64,000 bases of DNA from a candidate division TM6 bacterium RIFCSPHIGHO2_12_FULL_36_22. Its GTDB lineage: Bacteria; Babelota; Babeliae; Babelales; UBA12409. Location: assembly GCA_001771315.1 (NCBI GenBank), contig METK01000017.1, positions 17,024 through 81,023 on the forward strand, given 5' to 3'. Made by a program: the position numbers and the translations under genes. The notes below the pieces were generated by a model that had not been told where the DNA came from, did not search any database, and saw nothing but the letters and a program-made list of their open reading frames with translations. Positions within the stretch are counted from its first letter, which is position 1. Every line of letters starts with the position of its first letter. Shown here one piece after another: positions 16,626-25,132 of the stretch.

Positions 16626-18722
16626 ATGAATAAATATACATTTAGTGGTGGTTTGTTATTCGTTTTCATACTTATTGTAGGGGTTGGTATTTTTATGAGA
16701 GAAGAAGTTAGTGCAAATGAATGTACGATTAAGACTGTCTCGGATATTGAACAATTATTTGCCTATGATCCAAAGGAAATAAAAAGTCGTTTTGCGGCAA
16801 CCATGGAACATATACAGGATGTGGTTGATGCTATTTTGGCAATTCCTAATGATGAGCGCTCCTTTTGTAATACTTTTAAGTCTATTGATGATTTAGTTCG
16901 TTATATTACTACGCATATTGCTCCCCTATTCGATCAATCATATGTTAACCCGTCAAAAGAGATTCGAGATCTTGTACAATTTGAGTACTTGCAACTTGAG
17001 CAAGTAATGCAAAACTTGATGAGTAAGAATGTTGCATTATATAAGGCCTGCAAGGCATATGTTGAAGGTAATTATAACAAGGAAAAAGAAAGCTTAAGTC
17101 AAGAAGAGCGTCGTTTTGTTACTGAGTTGATGAAACGGTTTAAGCGAAATGGTTTGGATCTTCCAGCGGATAAGATTAAAGAGTTAAAAGAGATTACCAA
17201 TAAGATTAATGCATTGGAAATTGAGTTTGATAAAAATATTGCAGAAGAAAATCGTAAAATACATGTGACACGAGAAGAGTTGGGAGGCTTATCAGACGAT
17301 TTCATTAATAACCTCAAAAAGACCGATGATGGTAAATATATACTTGGAACAGATTATCCAACCTTTTTTGGAGTAATGAATAACTCTACGGTTGAAACTA
17401 CACGTAAACAGATGTATGACCTCTTTAGTAATCGTGCTTATCCAGTCAATATGCCAGTGCTGGATAAGGTAATTGCATTACGTGACAAGCTTGCACATAT
17501 TTTGGGCTATAATAGTTATGCAGAATATGAACTTGATGATCAAATGATCAAGACGCCAAAGCATGCTTATGATTTTATTGATGGATTAATAGCGGATTCA
17601 CAAAATAAGCAAAAAGATGAGTTTGAAAAATTAACCAAGGAATTGCCGTCTTCAGTAATATTAGATGCTGAAGGTAAATTTAAACCATGGGACATTCGTT
17701 ATGTTAAAGAGCAGTACAAAAAGAAGCACTTTAACCTTGATGACGAAAAGATTGCTGAGTACTTTCCTGTTGATAATACGCTCAAGGAGATATTTGATAT
17801 TTATCAAACCTTATTAGATCTTAAGTTTGAGCCGATTACGATTAATAATCTTTGGCATCCGGAGGTACTTGCGATAAAAGTAACTAATAAGCAGACTAAT
17901 GGCATTATTGGCTATTTATTACTCGATTTATATCCACGAGAAGGTAAATATACACATGCATGTCACGATACGCTTCTTGCAGCACAAAAGTTATCGAATG
18001 GTTCTGTATGTCCAGCACTTTCTATTGTGATTGCCAATTTTCCAAAACCACAAAATGGGCGTCCAGGATTATTGAAATACGATGATGTTAAAACGTTTTT
18101 CCATGAGTTTGGTCATGCAATGCATGCGCTTTTGGGTTCAACAGAAATGGCAACGTTTGCAGGAACGGCTGTTAAAAAGGACTTTGTTGAAACCCCATCA
18201 CAGATGTTTGAAAAATGGTTAGATGATACAGAATTATTACAACGTATTGGTCGCCATTATAAAACGGGAGAGCCATTGCCAAAGGAAATCATTGATAAGC
18301 TTGTAGGCATTGTTCGTTTTGATTCAGGTTCATTTATAGCAACACAAGGATACTATTCATTGTTGTCACTTGATTATTTTAGTCCTGGAGAAAAGAAGGA
18401 TACTCAGGGTATTTCTGAAGAGCTTGCTAAAAAGATTTTAACATATACGCAATGGGATCCAAATAATCATTTTCAAGCTTCATTCGGTCATTTAATGGGA
18501 TACGGTGCACAGTATTATGGGTATCTTTGGTCGCGTGTTTTTGCAATTGATTTATTTGATACCATTAAAAAAGAAGGGCTTTTGTCGCCAAAAGCGGGTC
18601 AACGATTGATTAGTTCAATTCTTGGGCGGGGTGGTTCAAAAGATCCAGATGTATTGCTTAAAGATTACTTAGGACGTGAGCCAAATCAAAAAGCATTTCT
18701 CAAAGAATATGGGATTAATTAA
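16626..18722 (+). CDS. Exported M3-family oligopeptidase
   Basis: This 698-residue zinc peptidase belongs to family M3 (thimet oligopeptidase/OpdA/Dcp group), which cleaves short peptides. The motif HEFGH is at about residues 493-497, and DFVETPSQMFE supplies the third zinc ligand about 25 residues later, as in the family. The ATG at 16626 is preferred over an overlapping GTG at 16623. Unlike most bacterial M3 enzymes, it starts with a hydrophobic segment (GLLFVFILIVGVGIF, about residues 9-23) followed by REEVSA, suggesting export or membrane anchoring. Together with the M41-like and DPP III-like enzymes it makes a set of exported peptidases. The ribosome site is weak. Confidence 0.88.
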   Translation: MNKYTFSGGLLFVFILIVGVGIFMREEVSANECTIKTVSDIEQLFAYDPKEIKSRFAATMEHIQDVVDAILAIPNDERSFCNTFKSIDDLVRYITTHIAPLFDQSYVNPSKEIRDLVQFEYLQLEQVMQNLMSKNVALYKACKAYVEGNYNKEKESLSQEERRFVTELMKRFKRNGLDLPADKIKELKEITNKINALEIEFDKNIAEENRKIHVTREELGGLSDDFINNLKKTDDGKYILGTDYPTFFGVMNNSTVETTRKQMYDLFSNRAYPVNMPVLDKVIALRDKLAHILGYNSYAEYELDDQMIKTPKHAYDFIDGLIADSQNKQKDEFEKLTKELPSSVILDAEGKFKPWDIRYVKEQYKKKHFNLDDEKIAEYFPVDNTLKEIFDIYQTLLDLKFEPITINNLWHPEVLAIKVTNKQTNGIIGYLLLDLYPREGKYTHACHDTLLAAQKLSNGSVCPALSIVIANFPKPQNGRPGLLKYDDVKTFFHEFGHAMHALLGSTEMATFAGTAVKKDFVETPSQMFEKWLDDTELLQRIGRHYKTGEPLPKEIIDKLVGIVRFDSGSFIATQGYYSLLSLDYFSPGEKKDTQGISEELAKKILTYTQWDPNNHFQASFGHLMGYGAQYYGYLWSRVFAIDLFDTIKKEGLLSPKAGQRLISSILGRGGSKDPDVLLKDYLGREPNQKAFLKEYGIN

Positions 18723-18816
18723 CTCACTTTAATCTTTTTGGATTATTCTGCAAGACTGTATATACTGAAATCCTAGAAATTGTTTTTGTCTAAAAAAAAC
18801 ATAAAAAAGGATGATC

Positions 18817-19584
18817 ATGAAAAGGTATATTGTACTCGGTCTTTGTCTAACCATGTCGATTTGCGGCAGCGTTTCGCAGCGTGTATATCAACGCATTCAA
18901 GCGTACGAACGCACGCGTGCAAAGCGTAATTATGAACCGAGTTATGACATGCGTTACATGTTGCAACATCCAACTGTCGACAGCTTAACTCAGGTTTTTA
19001 CAGATGCGCTTAAAGCGCGTAATCACCGACGTTATCATCGTTGTATTACAACTATGACCAATGAGGTTCATCCAACAGAAGAAATGGCAGAAAAATTGTT
19101 TCGTGAAGCTTTAGAATTGTTGATAGCGCAACAAACAAAAGATGCTTTAGCTCAACGAGAGCCGATCAAAGAAACAGAGATACATTATGTTAAAGATGAG
19201 ATTGAAGGTCAAGAACGCGAAAATATTATTCGACATATTCATATTGCGCAACGTGCAATTAGGGAATATGAAAATACACCGGAAGATCTTATTTTTGGAT
19301 TGGCTGCAGTTGGTTATTTGACTGGCTTGTTAGAAAGTCCACAGACGCGACAATTTGTTGATATTACTCGTCATGAGTTAACAGAAATTGAAAAGAGGCT
19401 TGTTGCGCAAATGGAAAATCCAAATATAATATTTGATCAACCAACAAGAGCATCTAAGGTTGAAAGTACTTGTGCTGTGCAAGATGCTATGAGTGTCCAG
19501 GATAAAACTGTGATCACTAAAGAAGGCGATCGTATTTATACGAAAAAAATTAAACGAATTCAAGTAAAAAATTCCGAAAATTAA
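18817..19584 (+). CDS. Secreted protein of unknown function
   Basis: The chosen ATG at 18817 has AAAAAGG at six bases; an ATG at 18811 directly abuts that site and is less likely. The 255-residue product has a signal peptide (MKRYIVLGLCLTMSICGSVS). The mature part is rich in Arg, Tyr and Glu (QRVYQRIQAYERTRAKRNYE), mostly helical, and has a basic C-terminus. It opens a stretch of exported proteins running to 24424. I recognise no domain; an adaptor-like helical periplasmic protein is possible but unproven. Confidence 0.6.
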   Translation: MKRYIVLGLCLTMSICGSVSQRVYQRIQAYERTRAKRNYEPSYDMRYMLQHPTVDSLTQVFTDALKARNHRRYHRCITTMTNEVHPTEEMAEKLFREALELLIAQQTKDALAQREPIKETEIHYVKDEIEGQERENIIRHIHIAQRAIREYENTPEDLIFGLAAVGYLTGLLESPQTRQFVDITRHELTEIEKRLVAQMENPNIIFDQPTRASKVESTCAVQDAMSVQDKTVITKEGDRIYTKKIKRIQVKNSEN

Positions 19585-19607
19585 GGAGTCAAGATAATTG
19601 AGAAAAT

Positions 19608-19637
19608 TTGCTTTTTTTGAATTTTTTATGGTATGAC
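19608..19637 (+). promoter_or_regulatory. Candidate promoter for the major barrel-like protein gene
   Basis: TTGCTT (19608-19613) and TATGAC (19632-19637) are 18 bases apart, 43 bases before the ATG. A strong AGGAAGG ribosome site follows at 19669-19675. Confidence 0.35.
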
Positions 19638-19679
19638 TGTAGGTGGTAGTAAATTTTATGTTTTAATTAGGAAGGTCGT

Positions 19680-21266
19680 ATGAAGAAAATTTTACAGAGT
19701 CTATCTCTAGCATTACTAATCATGGGTGGTTCAACTGCTTTGGGTTATTCATATAGTGGTAAGTCTTTCTTTTCAGCAATTAATCCGTTTCAATTAAGTT
19801 TTCCAGAACGTATTGCAGCATTTAGATCGGATAGAATGTTTGCAAAAGAATGTGGTTGGGGTGGTGCAATTCAAGTTGTTGGTTTTTGGCAACAGTCAAA
19901 TGATTCAGATGGTTTAGCAAAATATTTCTTCCCATTTGATAAGTGTGCACTTATCGCAGGTGAAGTTGGTTCAAGTGCTGTTAAAGCACACTCTGCAGAT
20001 TTACTTGCTAACTACTTCGGTGTTTACACAGAGCCAGTTAGCAGTACTGTAGGTATTCCATCTCCAAATACTCTTACCTTTCAAAGTTCATTGTCAATGT
20101 GTCCAAAGCACAAAGTGTATGGTGTAGGTCTTGCATGGGAACAACGTTTGTGGAGATGCTTCTGGGCTGATGTGTCTACATCAATTGTACAAGTACAAAA
20201 CAAGTTGAATTTTAAAGAAAAAATACAAAATGCTGGTGGTGGAGACGTTCCAGATGATGCTTATGCAAATATGACTGAAGCACTTGCAAGCAACAAATTC
20301 AATTATGGTCGTTTTAGCAACTGTACAATGAAAAAGAGCGGTTTTGCAGATGTAGAGCTTCGCCTTGGTTGGGAAAAAGACCTTTGTGAAGGTTGTGGTG
20401 TTGGCGGATTGTACATTGGTACAGTTATTCCAACAGGTAACAAGCCAGGTAATACAGACTTGAGTGCAACAGCAACAACTGGTGTAAATTCAGACCCATG
20501 TGATTGGGGCCGTTATATTTTCCAACCAATCGTTGGTAACAACCATCACTGGGGTATCCTATTCGGTTCTTATGGACGTCTTGATCTCTTTAACAGTGGT
20601 AGTGGTTGCCCTCTAACATTGTTGACAGATTGTACAGCTAAGTATCTTTTTAGTAACTGTCAAAAACGTTCATATGACTTGAAGGGTAAACCTTGGAGTC
20701 GTTACATTCATACATGGAATGATTCATCTGCAGATGCAAATGATTTAACTATTTCTGATCTAATACCGTTAATTAACTACACAACACTTCAATCAAGTGT
20801 TCGTCCAGGTTGGTCGTTGGATTGGAATACAGCTCTTCATTATACTTACCGCTGCTTTGGTCTTGAAGCTGGTGTAAACGTATTTGTACGTGAAGGTGAA
20901 AATATTTGTATCACAGGTAAAATCCGTAATGGTATTGGTCTAGCTGATCTATATGAATGGGCTGATTCAGATACAGTTGTAACTGAAAGTCTTGAAACAG
21001 TTTCTTTTGATGCTTGGGGTAACGCTACAGATACAGACATTGATGGTAATGATATCTTCTTGACCATTTCTCAATCAGATCTTGATGTTATATCAGCAGC
21101 AGCTCCTGCGGTATTCAACGGTACTTTCTATGGTGCATTGAGCTATGAATGGAACAACTGCAAACTTCCAGTATTCTTCAATGGTGGTGGTTCTTACACA
21201 GTTACAAGTGATAACGGAGCTGTAAGCAACTGGGTTGCATGGATCAAAGTTGGTGTTTCATTCTAA
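19680..21266 (+). CDS. Cys-rich outer-membrane beta-barrel-like protein (probable major porin)
   Basis: The 528-residue product has a signal peptide (residues 1-22) and no long hydrophobic helix. Alternating aromatic/polar strands run throughout, and it ends SNWVAWIKVGVSF, whose terminal Phe fits Bam-dependent barrels. I count 14 cysteines in the mature part, an unusual number for a porin and reminiscent of disulfide-linked chlamydial outer-membrane proteins. It is a paralogue of the 59130-60575 gene: both contain a LFSNxxxRSxDLxxKPWxRY block, YRC(F/L) and the same C-terminal strand pattern. A strong AGGAAGG ribosome site and its own terminator suggest high, monocistronic expression. The solute or role is unknown. 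Confidence 0.72.
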   Translation: MKKILQSLSLALLIMGGSTALGYSYSGKSFFSAINPFQLSFPERIAAFRSDRMFAKECGWGGAIQVVGFWQQSNDSDGLAKYFFPFDKCALIAGEVGSSAVKAHSADLLANYFGVYTEPVSSTVGIPSPNTLTFQSSLSMCPKHKVYGVGLAWEQRLWRCFWADVSTSIVQVQNKLNFKEKIQNAGGGDVPDDAYANMTEALASNKFNYGRFSNCTMKKSGFADVELRLGWEKDLCEGCGVGGLYIGTVIPTGNKPGNTDLSATATTGVNSDPCDWGRYIFQPIVGNNHHWGILFGSYGRLDLFNSGSGCPLTLLTDCTAKYLFSNCQKRSYDLKGKPWSRYIHTWNDSSADANDLTISDLIPLINYTTLQSSVRPGWSLDWNTALHYTYRCFGLEAGVNVFVREGENICITGKIRNGIGLADLYEWADSDTVVTESLETVSFDAWGNATDTDIDGNDIFLTISQSDLDVISAAAPAVFNGTFYGALSYEWNNCKLPVFFNGGGSYTVTSDNGAVSNWVAWIKVGVSF

Positions 21267-21309
21267 CAAATTGTTGAAGGATGCCCTTCTGTTAAATTAG
21301 TGGAATGTT

Positions 21310-21340
21310 AAGGGGGGTCATGTTATTGGCCCCCTTTTTT
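21310..21340 (+). terminator. Intrinsic terminator after the barrel gene
   Basis: AAGGGGG (21310-21316) pairs with CCCCCTT (21330-21336) around a 13-base loop, followed by a run of T to 21340. It lies 44 bases after the stop codon. Confidence 0.85.
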
Positions 21341-21366
21341 AGCAAATTAGAAAGCAAAGGAAAGTT

Positions 21367-21840
21367 ATGAATAAATCAATGAAGTTTATTCTTGGTGGTG
21401 TAGCGTTGCTCTGCGCATCACAGGATGTTTTGGGAGTCTATAATTTAAAGACTATTAATGGTATAAAGCAAGCTATCAAAGAAGCTGCTGGTGTTGCAAA
21501 TTCAGTAAAACATACGGCTGCAGCTAGGACTATTATGGGTGATCCCAAAGCTGATTATGGCAACGCTTTGGCGGGTGCGGTTGATAATCTACTTAAACCT
21601 TTTTACGATAAATTGCAACAGAAGCAGTTAGAAAGGGATAAAAAGATGGATGAATTAACAGATGCGCAAGTTTTATTCAGTCAACTTGAAGAAGTGAAGG
21701 AATATTTAGGAACTGGTAGTGCTGGATTATCAAGTAAAGGTGACCCTAATATTCCTAATGCTTGTCCTAGTGCGATTGCCGATGAGGCTGGCAATCAAGG
21801 TAGAAAACTAAGAAAATTCTTGAAAAATTTAAAAAAGTAA
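21367..21840 (+). CDS. Small secreted protein, first of a tandem paralogous pair
   Basis: The 157-residue product has a signal peptide (MKFILGGVALLCASQDVLG after a short MNKS start). The mature protein begins VYNLKTINGIKQAIKEAAG and continues as predicted amphipathic helices with many Lys, Gln and Glu, ending in a Lys-rich tail. The next gene (21883) shares the opening pattern Y-N/D-L-x-T-I/L-N/D-G-I/L-K-x-A and overall helical layout, so the two are diverged duplicates. AAAGGAAAG precedes the ATG. The gap to the next gene is 42 bases, so they are probably one transcript ending at 22436. Function unknown. Confidence 0.65.
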   Translation: MNKSMKFILGGVALLCASQDVLGVYNLKTINGIKQAIKEAAGVANSVKHTAAARTIMGDPKADYGNALAGAVDNLLKPFYDKLQQKQLERDKKMDELTDAQVLFSQLEEVKEYLGTGSAGLSSKGDPNIPNACPSAIADEAGNQGRKLRKFLKNLKK

Positions 21841-21882
21841 TAATTTTAGCAAAAAGCAGATAGAAATTTAAAAAGGAATGTT

Positions 21883-22380
21883 ATGAATAAACTTATAAAG
21901 TTTGCTAGTATAATTTTACTAAGCTTGTCTCAGCATGCTATAGGCTATGATTTGACCACATTGGATGGCTTAAAAGGGGCTCTAGTACAATTGGGCAAGG
22001 TTAATAATAATACCAAATATGTGAATGCTGTTAAAGATATTACCGGTACAAAAGGTGGTGATGTTGCTAAAGTATTAATAGATGCATTTGTTCAACAAAG
22101 AGTTGATGCTGTACAAAATACCGTCAGCGTTACAAAACAAATTAATGCCATGCCAACAACATTTGATGTAGATCAGGGAAGAAAAGTTAAGGTAGCGGAT
22201 TTTTATACTAAGCTGAAGAATTTCAATTTAGATGATGTAATCAAGGTCTTGCAAGATGCTTTGAAAGATGTAAAATGTGTTGATCCAAGTGTCAAGTTTC
22301 CTAATCCAAATATTTCTGAAAAAGAATATGTTGAAAAACTTATAGAAACGTTACAACAAATGAAGAAAAAGTTAGCATAA
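21883..22380 (+). CDS. Small secreted protein, second of a tandem paralogous pair
   Basis: The 165-residue product has a signal peptide (MNKLIKFASIILLSLSQHAIG). The mature part starts YDLTTLDGLKGALVQLGKV, mirroring the upstream gene at 21367. The remainder is predicted helical and carries one Cys near the C-terminus. AAAAAGGAATGTT precedes the ATG. A UUCG-loop terminator 33 bases after the stop ends the pair. No known domain is recognised. The pairing suggests a small exported family specific to this lineage. Confidence 0.65.
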   Translation: MNKLIKFASIILLSLSQHAIGYDLTTLDGLKGALVQLGKVNNNTKYVNAVKDITGTKGGDVAKVLIDAFVQQRVDAVQNTVSVTKQINAMPTTFDVDQGRKVKVADFYTKLKNFNLDDVIKVLQDALKDVKCVDPSVKFPNPNISEKEYVEKLIETLQQMKKKLA

Positions 22381-22413
22381 TAAACTATTTTTTCATTTGT
22401 TGATTGATTATAT

Positions 22414-22436
22414 AGGGTCCTTCGGGACCCTTTTTT
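22414..22436 (+). terminator. Intrinsic terminator with UUCG tetraloop
   Basis: AGGGTCC (22414-22420) and GGACCCT (22425-22431) form a stem closed by TTCG, followed by a T-run to 22436. It ends the tandem pair transcript. Confidence 0.9.
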
Positions 22437-22519
22437 ATTGATATTCTTGCATAATTCAATCAAAATTTATTACTATTATAAATAATATTTATAGATTGTG
22501 GTTTAATATGGAGAGTATA

Positions 22520-24424
22520 ATGAAGAGATTTTTACTAATACTAGCGTTGGTAGGGACAATTGGAACTATCGTTGCCGATGAATATGATGATTTATTAAAT
22601 CAATATAATCTTATTTATAATCAGATGGGACAGGCATTAGCAAAAACAGATGTTGATCAGTTAGATCGTTTAATCAATGCTATTCATGAATTAAGGGCGA
22701 ATATTGGAAAAGCACCACAGCAAATTCAAAACAGACTAAGAAATGGTGGAATAAGCCTTGAAAAGCTCAATGAATTTGCAGAAAAAACCCAAAATCGAAG
22801 AGATCGGTTGGGCGGCAGTGTTTTAACTGTTCGAATAATGCAAACAGAACGGCAGTTAGCTGAGTCCAAAAAAAGACTCACGGAGTTGCAAAATAGATTT
22901 GACCAACAGCTCGGAGCCCTTGCAGGAGGCGACAGAGAGAACGCAGGACAAATGGTTTTAGAACGCTATCGTAATAATCCTGAAGATAGAGCACGCATAA
23001 CACAACAGGTAGTTGCTATCAATGCAACAGTGGAAAGCTCTGCTGCAGAAGTATTAGAGCAAGATAGAGCAGGGCATAAAAATGAACTGGGTATTATACA
23101 AGCAAGTGAACAAATTGGCGCTGCAAAAGCAATGAATAAAGCTCTGATTGATGGCAAGGACGAAGAAATCGGAGAACTTGAACAAAGAAAATCACAGCTG
23201 GAGAGTCACCTTCAAGAAGCCAAAAATGAGATTAATTTATTAGAAGAAGAAGTAGATAGGCATCAAAGTGAAGTGCAACGATATGAAAATCGTATTCGTA
23301 CTTTGGATGAACAGCTGAGTCGCGGAAAAGCTTTATCAGAAGCACAGCAACAAGAGTATAAAGCTGCGGTAGATCAGAAAGCACTTGAACAAAGAGCTGC
23401 TGATATTGCTATAAACCAAATAAGCGCTAAGCAGGAGCAAATCAATAAGATTGCTCAAGAGAAACAACAACTTGAATTTGAGATTAATAGGTTAAAAGAT
23501 GAGATCGAACAAATCAAAGAGCAAAATGAAAAACTTAACAAGTTATTAGCTCAGTTGTCTGAAGCTTACCGCAAGATAGAGAGTGTGGCTTCTGCATTTA
23601 GAAAGCTTATTGAATTAGAAGCTCAGTTGGATGTAGTTACTGCCGAATATAATAGATTAAATGCTATAAAGAAAATTTCTGAGGCTAGTCCTGATGTGAG
23701 GGAACGAGTTATAAACAATATAGAAGGTTCATCACTATCCCAAGCAGAAAAAAAACGTCTCCTTGCTGAACTTGAAAAAGCTTTATATTTTGATCAGTAT
23801 GAAGAGCTTGACGAGCAGCAAAATATATTACGTACTATACGTAACGATATTAAGGATGTACAAGCTATTATAAAAACTCTAGGCAAAAGAGCTCAAAGCC
23901 GCATACAGGAAGTTGTAGCCCCATATCAAACTATGACTCAGCAGTGGTTGTCTGGAAATTACCCAAAAGAACAGATGTCAGAAAGAGACAAGCAAGCCAT
24001 AATTTTGGCTGAGAGAGCTCTTGAACAAGAAAAGGCACTAGCTGCAGTTAGTTATAATGCTATGCAAGCATTGGCTAAGTCGCCACAAATTTTTGGAGAA
24101 ATTATGAGAGGTCAAGGTAGTATGCCTGGGGGGATTTCCATGGCACCAGGTCTAGGTGGACCACAAGCACAGCCTATGCTTATGGGTCCAGAGTCAGAGG
24201 CTATTGCGGCAGCAGGCCAACTGCCTGCGGTAGTAGGTGAAGCGCCGAGTCGTTTGGATAGGCTACGCGGTTGGTGGTCTTTTATATCAAAACATTTAGG
24301 ATCGTCGACCGAAACTGATCTAGCCAAAATTGTTGAGCAAGCAGAATCCGAGATCGAATCAGAGCAAAGAAATCTTGCAGATGAACTTATGATGTATGCT
24401 ATAACTTCTAATAAGGCAGATTAA
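22520..24424 (+). CDS. Secreted long coiled-coil protein of unknown function
   Basis: The ATG at 22520 has GGAGAG just upstream and gives about 634 residues. The signal peptide is MKRFLLILALVGTIGTIVA. Most of the mature protein (about residues 90-480) is dense in Glu, Gln, Lys and Leu with heptad-like spacing, for example QLESHLQEAKNEINLLEEEV, and should form long coiled coils. A Gly/Pro/Met-rich linker follows (GQGSMPGGISMAPGLGG, about residue 535), then a short helical C-terminus. It resembles periplasmic or surface spacer and tether proteins in general architecture only. It is the last gene of the exported cluster and converges on the aldolase at 24439. Function unknown. Confidence 0.65.
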   Translation: MKRFLLILALVGTIGTIVADEYDDLLNQYNLIYNQMGQALAKTDVDQLDRLINAIHELRANIGKAPQQIQNRLRNGGISLEKLNEFAEKTQNRRDRLGGSVLTVRIMQTERQLAESKKRLTELQNRFDQQLGALAGGDRENAGQMVLERYRNNPEDRARITQQVVAINATVESSAAEVLEQDRAGHKNELGIIQASEQIGAAKAMNKALIDGKDEEIGELEQRKSQLESHLQEAKNEINLLEEEVDRHQSEVQRYENRIRTLDEQLSRGKALSEAQQQEYKAAVDQKALEQRAADIAINQISAKQEQINKIAQEKQQLEFEINRLKDEIEQIKEQNEKLNKLLAQLSEAYRKIESVASAFRKLIELEAQLDVVTAEYNRLNAIKKISEASPDVRERVINNIEGSSLSQAEKKRLLAELEKALYFDQYEELDEQQNILRTIRNDIKDVQAIIKTLGKRAQSRIQEVVAPYQTMTQQWLSGNYPKEQMSERDKQAIILAERALEQEKALAAVSYNAMQALAKSPQIFGEIMRGQGSMPGGISMAPGLGGPQAQPMLMGPESEAIAAAGQLPAVVGEAPSRLDRLRGWWSFISKHLGSSTETDLAKIVEQAESEIESEQRNLADELMMYAITSNKAD

Positions 24425-24438
24425 AGAGGTCAATTGTG

Positions 24439-25098
24439 TTATGGAAATTTCTTGATGCCAAGCTTTTTCCAATCAGCATCGAACTTTTCCATACCTTGTT
24501 CTGTGAGTGGATGCTTAACGGCTTTTTCAAGTGTTTCCGCAGATAATGTTACGGCATCTACGCCAGCATCAATAGTACCATGGAATTGATCAACAGTTCG
24601 AATAGAAGCTGCAAGTATGCCGGTAGAAAAATCATATTGTGTTTGCATATATTTGATTTCATGCAATACCTCAATGCCATCCTCATCGATATCATTGAGA
24701 CGGCCAATAAATGGAGAGATATAGGTAACGCCAAGCTTACACATCATAAGACTTTGTATTAGCGTAAATACGAGCGTAATGTTGAGCTTAACATTTTCTT
24801 GGACGAGCTTATTGATAATATCATAGTACTCTGATGCGCATGGCACTTTTACAAGAATATTATTTCCTAAAGCAGCAATCTTTTTGGCTTGTTCGTAAAC
24901 AGCCATGGGATCTTTTTCAGTTACTTCGACACTGATTTCACCGTGAGGTAGAATTTTCATTATTTCTTTAATAATTTCTACAGGGTTGCCACCTTCCTTG
25001 CTCAAGTGTGATGGATTAGTCGTAACACCATCAATGATGCCCATGTGCGACCATTTTTTTATATCTGCTACATTGGCAGTATCAAGAAATATTTTCAT
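24439..25098 (-). CDS. fsa: Transaldolase-like fructose-6-phosphate aldolase (TalC/FSA type)
   Basis: This 219-residue enzyme belongs to the short transaldolase/F6P aldolase subfamily. MKIFLDTANVADIKKW and GVTTNPSHLSKEG are its N-terminal signatures. ILVKVPC contains the Schiff-base lysine, and ISPFIGRLNDI follows. The group includes true transaldolases (linking glycolysis and the pentose phosphate pathway) and F6P aldolases; sequence alone does not separate them here. The start at 25098 is preferred because GGAG lies five bases upstream. rpe (53153) and a class I FBP aldolase (61115) in the window belong to the same metabolic area. Confidence 0.9.
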   Translation of the reverse strand: MKIFLDTANVADIKKWSHMGIIDGVTTNPSHLSKEGGNPVEIIKEIMKILPHGEISVEVTEKDPMAVYEQAKKIAALGNNILVKVPCASEYYDIINKLVQENVKLNITLVFTLIQSLMMCKLGVTYISPFIGRLNDIDEDGIEVLHEIKYMQTQYDFSTGILAASIRTVDQFHGTIDAGVDAVTLSAETLEKAVKHPLTEQGMEKFDADWKKLGIKKFP

Positions 25099-25132
25099 CA
25101 ATCTCCTATTTTTCTTCCTAGAGCATAGCTTA

